From contig WRPE01000028.1 of NCBI GenBank assembly GCA_009773315.1, positions 1 through 38,483 on the forward strand: a stretch of 38,483 nucleotides of DNA, in the 5' to 3' direction. This document shows positions 31,696 to 38,483 of this stretch, piece after piece (position 1 is the stretch's first letter; each line of letters starts with the position of its first letter). A model generated the notes under the pieces. The model made no database searches. It was not told the origin of the DNA and worked only from the letters and a program-made list of their open reading frames with translations. The stretch is from Syntrophaceae bacterium (GTDB lineage Bacteria > Desulfobacterota > Syntrophia > Syntrophales > Smithellaceae). The translations under genes were made by a program, and so were the position numbers.

Positions 31696-33477
31696 CTAAT
31701 TGAGTTTTCCTAATTTCTGAATCTTCGTCCGCATTTCAGGGCTCAATTGTTTGATAAGCTCTGCATTGTACGAACTGGTCGGCATTGGCTTTATGGTTGG
31801 ATCATTTGTTGGATTCCAATGAGTAGTAAGATCCCCTGTTTTGACGATCTGCGCTGCCGCAATGGCATATTTACGCGATGTCGCAGCAGGTGTTCCGTCC
31901 TGGACTGCCGGGTCAACGTCCGTCGTCACGATTGAAATGGTATAGTCACTGTTGAGGTAGATCTCAAACATCCGGAACTGCTGTGGGAAATCCCTAAGCG
32001 ATGGCGTTTCAACCTGCCAGAAGCCTTTTTCAGGAGCGCCCGCCGGATCAGGGGAGATAAAGGCTTTAACGGTATTTAAATGACGATGCCCCGAGAGCCA
32101 CATGAGAAGATTCGGATGGTTCTGAAGTTCCGCAATCAGATCTGGCAGCGTTACAGCATTTTGCGGATTAACCCACCAACCCATTTCAGAATTAGGTGCA
32201 GTCACCTCGACATTGATCGGTATGTGCGCGGCAATGATCATGAGCTGACCTGCCGCATCACCATCGGCAAGTTCCTTTTTAAGCCAGGTCCAGCGTGCCT
32301 GATCCAGAAAGCCATGCCCGTGAATGTCGGCAGAGCCGTCGTCTTCCTTCTGGGTATTGTCGAGAACAATCACCTTGATTGGTATATCCGATTTTGGCAC
32401 AAAACTATAACAGGCAAAGCCATTGTTGGCATCGGTCAGGTTGAAACCGTGACCAATCGGATTAGAAGACGTTTTAAAAAATTCGTTCATCCACTCTGTT
32501 CTCAAAAGCGAACGGCGGTCCGGATCGGCGGCAACCTTCGGAGGGCTGCTGAAATTTCCGACAGGTCCGGCGTATTTGATATCACCGTAGGGCGTCGAGC
32601 CGTCGAGCACCCCCATATAGTAATCGCGGCTGTTAATTTTGCTGGGGTCTCTGAGGACATCTCCCGTAGCGAAGACTTCATCGGTGATGAAGGACTGCCG
32701 AAGATCCTTGCGCAGGCTGTAGTCCACAGGGATTGAGCCCATCCAAAAATGATCGTGGTTGCCGAGTGTCTGATACCAGGGGATTGTCTTGTCCAGTCCT
32801 GCCGCCTGGTAAGGTTTCTGGTAATCGATGGTGCCGGCTCCCAGATGTGCGCCGGAGCTGGGCGTAATGACCTTGCCATCCAAGACATCGATGTACCAGC
32901 GTGTTTCGTTGTACTGCGTGGAGTTGCAAATATCACCCAGAGAGAGGCCGAAATCGATCGTATTTTGTTTATGCAGGGCATTGACTGTCTGGACGGCGGC
33001 GTCGAGAACATGGGTTGTATAGAGCATGCTCCCTGAATAGATAGCGGCCCCAATCGGCAATGTGGGATACAGGCGCTGAAGATAGATCAACTGATTGGGC
33101 GATTCTTTGTCGGTGATATGAATGTCAGAGATGGTAAAGAAATTCAAAAGTTTCGTCTTTTTAGTAACAGCGGAACCGCTATAGGTAGCCGGCATGATAT
33201 CGAGTCGTTTGTCATAGGGGAGACCCGGGCCATACGTCCAGTTTCCATAACCGTATTGACTGTATTTGGCAATCTCACTCAGAGCAACCGCTGTCGAAGG
33301 CGTTGTGCCCGGCACAATGGTCCTCTGGAGCGTCGTTTGAACATCGGAAGCAATCGGGTATCCTTTGGGTTGACTTTGATTTTTAACCACGCAGGTTGAG
33401 CATCCCGATAAAGAGAAAATCAACAGGCTCATTAAAAAGACTAAACAGACCTTATTGAACTTAGGCAATGGTTTCAT
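31696..33477 (-). CDS. Metallophosphoesterase lipoprotein (TIGR03768-like), 593 aa
   Basis: Lipoprotein signal with lipobox LSGC (Cys26). The calcineurin-type phosphoesterase motifs occur in order: ISDIHITDKE (DxH), LSLGDICN (GD), TLGNHDHFW (GNHD), IAAHIPI and LSGHRHLNTV (GHxH). Large insertions between motifs and the N-terminal TIVPGTTPSTAVALSEIAKYSQYGYGNWTYGPGLPYDKR match the TIGR03768 group as I remember it. A two-metal phosphoesterase acting outside the cytoplasmic membrane is expected; the substrate is unknown. ATG at 33477 has AAGGAGG. It is monocistronic, convergent with the SDR operon and divergent from hlyIII. Confidence 0.9.
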   Translation of the reverse strand: MKPLPKFNKVCLVFLMSLLIFSLSGCSTCVVKNQSQPKGYPIASDVQTTLQRTIVPGTTPSTAVALSEIAKYSQYGYGNWTYGPGLPYDKRLDIMPATYSGSAVTKKTKLLNFFTISDIHITDKESPNQLIYLQRLYPTLPIGAAIYSGSMLYTTHVLDAAVQTVNALHKQNTIDFGLSLGDICNSTQYNETRWYIDVLDGKVITPSSGAHLGAGTIDYQKPYQAAGLDKTIPWYQTLGNHDHFWMGSIPVDYSLRKDLRQSFITDEVFATGDVLRDPSKINSRDYYMGVLDGSTPYGDIKYAGPVGNFSSPPKVAADPDRRSLLRTEWMNEFFKTSSNPIGHGFNLTDANNGFACYSFVPKSDIPIKVIVLDNTQKEDDGSADIHGHGFLDQARWTWLKKELADGDAAGQLMIIAAHIPINVEVTAPNSEMGWWVNPQNAVTLPDLIAELQNHPNLLMWLSGHRHLNTVKAFISPDPAGAPEKGFWQVETPSLRDFPQQFRMFEIYLNSDYTISIVTTDVDPAVQDGTPAATSRKYAIAAAQIVKTGDLTTHWNPTNDPTIKPMPTSSYNAELIKQLSPEMRTKIQKLGKLN

Positions 33478-33663
33478 AAAACGCCTCCTTTTCTACCGGC
33501 GGTCTCCATCAAGAGGGAGGAATACAGGTATTTGTGATTATACGCTCCCTGAACGAATAATGAAAGATGATTCTCTGTTTTCATATCTCCTTGCTTTTCA
33601 AATGGATTTGTGAACAAACTTTAATATATTAAACCATATGTTATTTCTCCGCAGGAGATGGTT

Positions 33664-34314
33664 ATGAAAGTCAAGACTCAGGAGCTTTTTAATTTTTATT
33701 CACACCTTGCCGGAATGATTGCTGCCGTCATCGGCACCATCTATCTGGCAATCATTGCCAGTTCTTCGGCGTCCGGTCTTGTCACCGCGCTCATTTATGG
33801 AATTTCCGTTGTTTTTCTTTTTTCAGCCAGCACGCTGTACCATGCTTTTAAAAAGGAAGAAAATGAGCTGTCTTTCTGGAGGAAAATGGATCGACTGGCC
33901 ATCTTTTTCATGATTGCCGGAACTTTTACGCCGGTATGTTATTTTTGCCTGGATGATCCATACCGGTGGTGGATGATTGCCTTCCAGTGGAGTCTGGTGG
34001 GCGTTGGCGTGATTTCCCAGATTTTCTTTCCCAGGGCGCCCAGAAAACTGTACGCGGTTATCTATCTATTCATGGGCTGGTCAGCACTTTTCACCGTCAG
34101 ACAGATGCTGGCTAATATGTCTGCATCCCAGGCAGTCCTCCTGGTTTTGGGTGGCATTGCCTTTACACTGGGGGCCATTATTTACGCCATCAAAAAACCA
34201 AAAATACTTCCGGGCGTTTTCAGTTTCCATGAAGTCTTTCACATCATGGTCCTGATCGGCGGCGTGCTTCATTACGCCATGATCTACGGGGTTTATTTCC
34301 AACTTAGCGCTTAA
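33664..34314 (+). CDS. Hemolysin III / PAQR-type integral membrane protein, 216 aa
   Basis: ATG 33664 is chosen over the ATG at 33658 because AGGAG would be too close to the latter. Seven hydrophobic segments fill the chain. Family signatures: NFYSHLAGMIAAVIG at the N-terminus, STLYHAF (first metal-ligand His), KMDRLAIFFMIAGTFTPVCYF and the C-terminal FSFHEVFHIMVLIGGVLHY (two His in HxxxH). Bacterial members are probably zinc-dependent membrane hydrolases or channels like PAQR receptors; the hemolysin name rests on one Bacillus protein. First gene of a plus-strand run; the lipase-like gene starts 3 bp after its stop. Confidence 0.92.
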   Translation: MKVKTQELFNFYSHLAGMIAAVIGTIYLAIIASSSASGLVTALIYGISVVFLFSASTLYHAFKKEENELSFWRKMDRLAIFFMIAGTFTPVCYFCLDDPYRWWMIAFQWSLVGVGVISQIFFPRAPRKLYAVIYLFMGWSALFTVRQMLANMSASQAVLLVLGGIAFTLGAIIYAIKKPKILPGVFSFHEVFHIMVLIGGVLHYAMIYGVYFQLSA

Positions 34315-34317
34315 AGA

Positions 34318-35220
34318 ATGACTACGGCCCTTCCGCTCACAAACCCCGGCAAGATAACAGAAATGTTTCTGTCAGCCGAGTCCACGTTATTTATTAACGA
34401 GTATGAAAAGAACTATGCCGCAGGGGAGAGCAAATCTCCAGATATTGGAATGCCGTTTTTTTTGTACGCACCCCAATCCGACATTGGCGTGCTCCTCATT
34501 CACGGGCTGATGGCTGCGCCTGAGGAAGTCAGAGAGTGGGCGAATTTTCTTTACGCAAAAGGTCTGACCGTTTATGCGCCAAGACTTTCCGGTCATGGAA
34601 CATCCTCGAAAGATCTCTCGGTTCGCAACTACCATGACTGGCTTGCTTCGGTTGATCGCGGCTATGCCATTCTGAAAACATGCTGCAAAAAAATTCTGGT
34701 GGCCGGTTTTTCAACCGGAGCCGGTCTTGCTCTGCAATCGGCTATCCTGAAACCCCATGATTTTGAGGCTGTGATAACTGTCAGCGCACCGCTAAAATTC
34801 AAAAGTTTTTCATCCCGGTTTGCCGAGTTTCTGAATGGTTTTAATCATTTCTGTGATTTTATAGGTATGGACAACCTGGCAAGGAAGTTTGTAAAAAATG
34901 ATGCAGATAACCCCCATATCAATTATCTCCTGTGTCCGGTCAGTTCCTTTGTTCAGGTTAAAAAACTCATGAGAAACGTCCGCCACTCACTTTCTGAGAT
35001 TGATATTCCGGTGCTTGTCATTCAGGCTAAAAATGATCCCAAGGTTGCCCCCGAAAGCGGTCCCATGATATTTCAACACCTTGGGTCGGACAAAAAGCAT
35101 TTTGTCTGGGTTGACTATCATATGCACGGGATTGTTCGCGGCGGCATAGCCCTCGACGTTTTTAAAGAAGTGGAATCATTTCTTGCGGCTTACCGTTTGA
35201 TCAATCCCCTTTCTCCTTAA
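34318..35220 (+). CDS. Alpha/beta hydrolase, esterase/monoacylglycerol lipase-like, 300 aa
   Basis: Family landmarks: LLIHGLMAAPEEVREWANFLYAKGLTVYAPRLSGHG (59-94), nucleophile elbow GFSTGAG with Ser132, acid in IQAKNDPKVAPES and base His in VDYHMHGIVRG. This is the pattern of carboxylesterases and bacterial monoacylglycerol lipases. The N-terminal 45 residues precede the core and have no signal peptide. ATG at 34318 has only a weak upstream site, so translation may be coupled to hlyIII, whose stop is 3 bp before. With a possible lipid-modifying hlyIII protein next door, a membrane lipid role is reasonable but unproven. Confidence 0.88.
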   Translation: MTTALPLTNPGKITEMFLSAESTLFINEYEKNYAAGESKSPDIGMPFFLYAPQSDIGVLLIHGLMAAPEEVREWANFLYAKGLTVYAPRLSGHGTSSKDLSVRNYHDWLASVDRGYAILKTCCKKILVAGFSTGAGLALQSAILKPHDFEAVITVSAPLKFKSFSSRFAEFLNGFNHFCDFIGMDNLARKFVKNDADNPHINYLLCPVSSFVQVKKLMRNVRHSLSEIDIPVLVIQAKNDPKVAPESGPMIFQHLGSDKKHFVWVDYHMHGIVRGGIALDVFKEVESFLAAYRLINPLSP

Positions 35221-35297
35221 ATAATCATTTTGACCCAATCGCAATTACGATGTAAAATGCTGCATTATTAAAATAATTGCATCAACGGCCCATACTC

Positions 35298-36905
35298 ATG
35301 GTTGAAGGGAAAAAAGATAAAGCGGCCCGGCGCGAAATGCGCACAGAGTCGTTCAAGATGAAGGCCGCCGGCACCTGGGACGTCCTGTCTGATGCCGTCA
35401 AAAACTTTGGCAACAACGGCGACGGCAATCAAGCGGCGGCCATTGCGCTCTATGCTATTTTATCCGCTATTCCGCTTTTTATTTTAACCATCATTGCCGC
35501 CGGATCTTTCTTGAGTTCCAATCCGGATATTCAGAAAGACATTGTTGGCGCCGTTCAGAATTTTCATCCCTATTTTTCCGAGAATATTCTCGATCAGTTG
35601 GGACAAATCGAGGGCAAACGCAAAGTTCTAGGCTGGATCGGGCTTCTGGGCCTCGTCTGGCTGTCGGCTGCAATCTTTAACGCCATTGAATCAGCGCTCA
35701 ACATTATTTTCCGGTCCCGGCGGAGGCTGAATTATTTTGTTTCCAAGCTGATGGCCATCTGCATGATACCGACCGCCTGGATTGTCGGCGGTTTGAGCGT
35801 GTTCGTCAGCTATGTAGCAGCGCTGCTGGCAAAGGAGCCGCTGATCTTGCCTGGTGGCATCGAATTTTCATTGACCTGGCCTGCGCAAATTGTTCTGCGT
35901 TATATCGTCCCGTATGTGATGGTCGTAATTTTGGTTACCGCGATCTACCGGATCATCCCCACGGTAAAAATCCGCTTTCCGGTGGCTCTGGCCGGCAGCG
36001 CCATTTTCGCCTTACTTCTGGAAGTCACCAAACAGTTTTTCACCTGGTATGTAACCAACCACACCCGCTATCATGCCATCTTCGGATCGCTGGAAACGAT
36101 TGTGATTCTGCTCATCTGGGTTTTTTATGCGGCGCTGATCTTCTTATTCTGCGCCGAGATGATGTCCTCCTATGTGCGGCGTGATGCTCTGCTTTTAGAG
36201 AGAGCGCTGCTCAAACCACATCATTCCAACTTGAAAGTGGATGAACGACTCTTTAAAAAATTCGGCCACACCTACACGCAAGACAGCATCATTTTCAACG
36301 AGGGCGATCCGGGACGCGAGATGTATTATGTTCTTTCCGGCCGCGTCAGCCTGGAACGTGTTGATTGTTCGATAAAAAAGACACTGGCGGAAATGGGACC
36401 GGGGCAATATTTTGGCGAGATGGCCGCACTCATCGACATTAAACGCACCGCAACAGCAAGGGCTCTGGAAGACAGCCATCTGGCTGTGATTGACGACGCG
36501 ACCTTCCGGGATTTGATCCGCGAAAGCCGGGAAGTAGCGCTCTTGATGCTGCGGGAATTTTCCACGCGCCTTAAAAATTCCAACACCCTGCTGGAGGAGT
36601 TTACCAATCTCTGGACACGCCTGGTGATCATCACGCATATTCTGGATCAGCCCCGGGCGGCTATGGAAGAACACATCGCCGGACTTGCCCGACTAACCCA
36701 AAAGGAACATGATGAAATAAGAAATTTAATTCACGAGTTGGCCGGTCAAAACATCCTGATCATCAAAGATAACCGGATGCTGGAAATCGCCCGCGAAAAA
36801 ATGTGGTCCATGATCGATTTCGGCACCCTGAAAAAATGTTTTCTGGAAGAAGAGAATCTTGAACGTGCAGCCGAGGAAGATACGAAAGGAAAGAAAATAC
36901 CGTGA
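35298..36905 (+). CDS. YihY/BrkB membrane protein fused to a cyclic-nucleotide-binding domain and winged-helix-like tail, about 535 aa
   Basis: Residues about 25-300 are a YihY/BrkB domain with six hydrophobic segments (DGNQAAAIALYAILSAIPLFILTIIAAGSF, LGWIGLLGLVWLSAAIFNAIESALNIIF, FGSLETIVILLIWVFYAALIFLFCAEM). Residues about 318-430 are a cNMP-binding domain with a complete phosphate-binding cassette (FGEMAALIDIKRTATARA, Glu and Arg kept). Residues about 445-505 (HIAGLARLTQKEHDEIRNLIHELAGQNILIIKDNRMLEI) resemble the Crp winged helix. Start is uncertain: no good ribosome binding site; ATG 35298 is the first ATG, ATG 35337 and 35358 are alternatives. The Crp-like module should face the cytoplasm and could gate or regulate the membrane part. 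Its stop overlaps the next start. Confidence 0.88.
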   Translation: MVEGKKDKAARREMRTESFKMKAAGTWDVLSDAVKNFGNNGDGNQAAAIALYAILSAIPLFILTIIAAGSFLSSNPDIQKDIVGAVQNFHPYFSENILDQLGQIEGKRKVLGWIGLLGLVWLSAAIFNAIESALNIIFRSRRRLNYFVSKLMAICMIPTAWIVGGLSVFVSYVAALLAKEPLILPGGIEFSLTWPAQIVLRYIVPYVMVVILVTAIYRIIPTVKIRFPVALAGSAIFALLLEVTKQFFTWYVTNHTRYHAIFGSLETIVILLIWVFYAALIFLFCAEMMSSYVRRDALLLERALLKPHHSNLKVDERLFKKFGHTYTQDSIIFNEGDPGREMYYVLSGRVSLERVDCSIKKTLAEMGPGQYFGEMAALIDIKRTATARALEDSHLAVIDDATFRDLIRESREVALLMLREFSTRLKNSNTLLEEFTNLWTRLVIITHILDQPRAAMEEHIAGLARLTQKEHDEIRNLIHELAGQNILIIKDNRMLEIAREKMWSMIDFGTLKKCFLEEENLERAAEEDTKGKKIP

Positions 36906-38269
36906 CAAGAAATCTTGATTGGCGTAAACTCAAAACCATCCTGGATGATCGCCGGGTTTCCACAGGCGAATCCGTTCTCCATTTACATTCTCATGATGAA
37001 TCGTTTCACGCGCCGGTTCTTCCGGACGTCGTCGTGTGGCCCCATACGACCGAGGAGGTCAGCCGTCTTATCCGATGGGCCGGCCAAAACAAAGTGCCTG
37101 TCATCGGCTGGGGCGCGGGAACCAGTCTGGAAGGCAATCCCATCCCCGTGCAGGGCGGCATGGTCATCGATTTTAATGAAATGAATCACGTCATCGTTGT
37201 CCGTCCCGAAGATTTTCAGGTGGATGTTCAAGCCGGTGTTATTTACAAAGAACTCAACAAAACGCTCGCCCGCGACGGCCTTTTCTTTCCACCCGATCCG
37301 GGCGCCGCGGCTACGATTGGCGGTATGATCGGCAACAACGCCAGCGGCAGCCGCTCCGTCCGCTATGGCGCGACGAAAGATTATATCATGCGACTCACGG
37401 TTGTTCTGCCCGGCGGCGACGTGATCCATGTGGGAAACCGCGCGCGGAAAAGTTCATCCGGTTACAATCTACCGGCTCTTTTTACCGGATCGGAAGGCAC
37501 TCTGGGACTTATCACCGAAGCCACATTAAAGCTGACCGGCCTGCCCGTCAATTTCATGGCTGTACGGGCAACCTTCCCCACCATCCTCAACGCCACCACG
37601 ACGGTTTATGAGATCATGCGCGCGGGGCTTACGCCTGCCGCCATGGAATTTCTGGATGCCAATGTCGTACGCGTGCTCAATGCCGACCGCGGCCTTTCGC
37701 TTGACGAAAACCCCACGCTGCTCATGGAATTTTCCGGATACAGCGAGCAGGGCCTCATTGAAGAAATGAATTTTGTGGAAGAGATTTGTCAGCAAAGCGG
37801 CGCGCTTTCGCTCGACCGCGGCATCGGCGCCGGGGAACGGGCGCGCTTGTGGGAAATACGGCATCAGACCTATGAATCGATCAAGCGGTATCACACAGGC
37901 CTTTCTCCCCTGATCATGGACGTGGCGGTGCCGCTTTCGCGTTACAGCGACATGGTGGAATTCAGCAAACAGGAAGTTCGTGATCTGACGGCGTACCTCT
38001 TCGGTCACGCCGGCGACGGCAACATCCATGTCCTTGTCATGGATGATATGCAGGACAAAAAGCGCTGGGCGCGTGTGGAAGAAGCCACCCGCAACATCGT
38101 GATGAAGGCGTTGGAATTTGAAGGCACCTGCACCGGCGAACACGGAATCGGCATCGGCAAAAACTGCTTTATGGAAACGGAACACGGGGAGAGCCTTGCC
38201 CTCATGAAGCGCCTGAAAGCATTTTTGGACCCGGACAATCTTTTCAATCCCGGAAAGTTCTTCTCATGA
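36902..38269 (+). CDS. FAD-linked oxidase, glycolate oxidase GlcD / D-lactate dehydrogenase type, 455 aa
   Basis: GTG start at 36902 overlaps the previous stop (GTGA), so translation is coupled. FAD-binding PCMH domain: VVWPHTTEEVSRLIRWAGQNKVPVIGWGAGTSLEGNPIP, DFQVDVQAGVIYKELN, FFPPDPGAAATIGGMIGNNASGSRSVRYGATKDYIMRL. FAD-oxidase C-terminal domain: LWEIRHQTYES, FGHAGDGNIHVLVMDD, CTGEHGIGIGKNCFME and DPDNLFNPGKFF. Flavin-dependent oxidation of a 2-hydroxy acid (D-lactate, glycolate or D-2-hydroxyglutarate) to the keto acid is expected. No Fe-S GlcF-like partner follows within the window. Confidence 0.93.
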   Translation: MTRNLDWRKLKTILDDRRVSTGESVLHLHSHDESFHAPVLPDVVVWPHTTEEVSRLIRWAGQNKVPVIGWGAGTSLEGNPIPVQGGMVIDFNEMNHVIVVRPEDFQVDVQAGVIYKELNKTLARDGLFFPPDPGAAATIGGMIGNNASGSRSVRYGATKDYIMRLTVVLPGGDVIHVGNRARKSSSGYNLPALFTGSEGTLGLITEATLKLTGLPVNFMAVRATFPTILNATTTVYEIMRAGLTPAAMEFLDANVVRVLNADRGLSLDENPTLLMEFSGYSEQGLIEEMNFVEEICQQSGALSLDRGIGAGERARLWEIRHQTYESIKRYHTGLSPLIMDVAVPLSRYSDMVEFSKQEVRDLTAYLFGHAGDGNIHVLVMDDMQDKKRWARVEEATRNIVMKALEFEGTCTGEHGIGIGKNCFMETEHGESLALMKRLKAFLDPDNLFNPGKFFS

Positions 38270-38359
38270 GCGGGCAACTGTTGAAAGATAAGTTTTTTAT
38301 GCGGGATACTTTTTGACGGCAGAATAAAACAGCTTTTTTCATTGGGGAGGAATTCCGAA

Positions 38360-38458
38360 ATGTATTCAAAAATGGCGATAGGGGACCCCCCCTTCGACAG
38401 TGGTAGGCAAGCGGCATTGAGATTATTGAGTAATTTTGAGTACATAAGCTATGCCTGA
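38360..38458 (+). CDS. Possible small ORF, 32 aa
   Basis: ATG at 38360 follows a strong GGGGAGG site about 8 nt upstream and reads MYSKMAIGDPPFDSGRQAAL onward to a TGA at 38456-38458. No family recognised and no membrane segment. It overlaps the inverted repeat at 38403-38477, so it may be part of a repeated non-coding element instead of a gene. Confidence 0.25.
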   Translation: MYSKMAIGDPPFDSGRQAALRLLSNFEYISYA

Positions 38459-38477
38459 TTTTTGGGCGTTTGCCTAC
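38403..38477. repeat. Imperfect inverted repeat at the right edge
   Basis: GTAGGCAA (38403-38410) and its complement TTGCCTAC (38470-38477); extending inward 11 of 13 positions pair (GTAGGCAAgCGgC against GTAGGCAAaCGcC). The element lies in the non-coding end after the oxidase gene. It could be a small mobile-element-like or REP-type repeat. Confidence 0.4.
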
Positions 38478-38483
38478 AGATTT

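Noticed and set aside
1-38483. CRISPR array, tRNA or rRNA genes, insertion sequences
   Set aside because: I scanned intergenic regions and saw no regularly spaced repeats, no cloverleaf-like sequence and no transposase frame.

Overview
The window looks like a chromosomal segment of a strictly or facultatively anaerobic Gram-negative bacterium. My best guess is a Desulfobacterota / Syntrophia-type organism (Smithella or Syntrophus relatives). The basis is several lipoprotein and periplasmic signal sequences, DUF169, TIGR03768-like and MerB-like families, a NorQ/NorD-type chaperone pair, and a probable selenocysteine-coding UGA. The taxonomic guess is inference; no rRNA or tRNA gene is present to anchor it.

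Layout. (1) 1-2974 is a visibly more AT-rich integron cassette array. Four attC-like sites separate single-gene cassettes, all on the minus strand: an unknown 327-aa protein, a HEPN-like protein, a DUF4468-like lipoprotein and a hicB-hicA toxin-antitoxin pair. No integrase gene is visible, so it fits a CALIN (cluster of attC sites lacking an integrase). (2) 3279-15035 is ordinary chromosome: DEAD-box RNA helicase, gldA plus a periplasmic Cache protein, a Pif1-WYL helicase, a frameshifted gene, a phosphotriesterase-family lactonase, lexA with a very compact SOS promoter, and an oligopeptide-type binding lipoprotein. (3) 15275-20539 is a two-gene MoxR-AAA plus VWA operon. Its 1473-aa VWA partner carries 18 helical repeats arranged in a nested 41-37-37 pattern. 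(4) 20595-22839 holds an HD-GYP-type signalling protein with a damaged metal site and beside it the remnant of a better-conserved paralogue. (5) 23005-31609 is an accessory catabolic/redox region: amidohydrolase lipoprotein, DUF169 protein, methyltransferase, two zinc alcohol dehydrogenases, epoxide-hydrolase-like enzyme, SDR, and two convergent genes that have both lost their 3' ends. (6) 31696-38269 holds a metallophosphoesterase lipoprotein and a plus-strand run hlyIII - lipase-like hydrolase - BrkB/cNMP-binding fusion - glycolate/lactate oxidase.

The most striking observation is at 27911-28456 (minus strand). A MerB-like organometal lyase gene has an in-frame UGA exactly where MerB has its catalytic Cys96. 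The UGA is followed, after 11 nt, by a 17-nt hairpin with loop GGUCU, closely resembling the E. coli fdhF SECIS element. The gene therefore looks like a selenocysteine MerB homologue. It is truncated at its 3' end by a deletion that also truncated the convergent C_GCAxxG_C_C redox-protein gene.

Other notable points are a leaderless-looking lexA promoter whose 17-nt spacer holds a Bacillus-type LexA box, and a 71-bp intergenic repeat present upstream of two unrelated operons.
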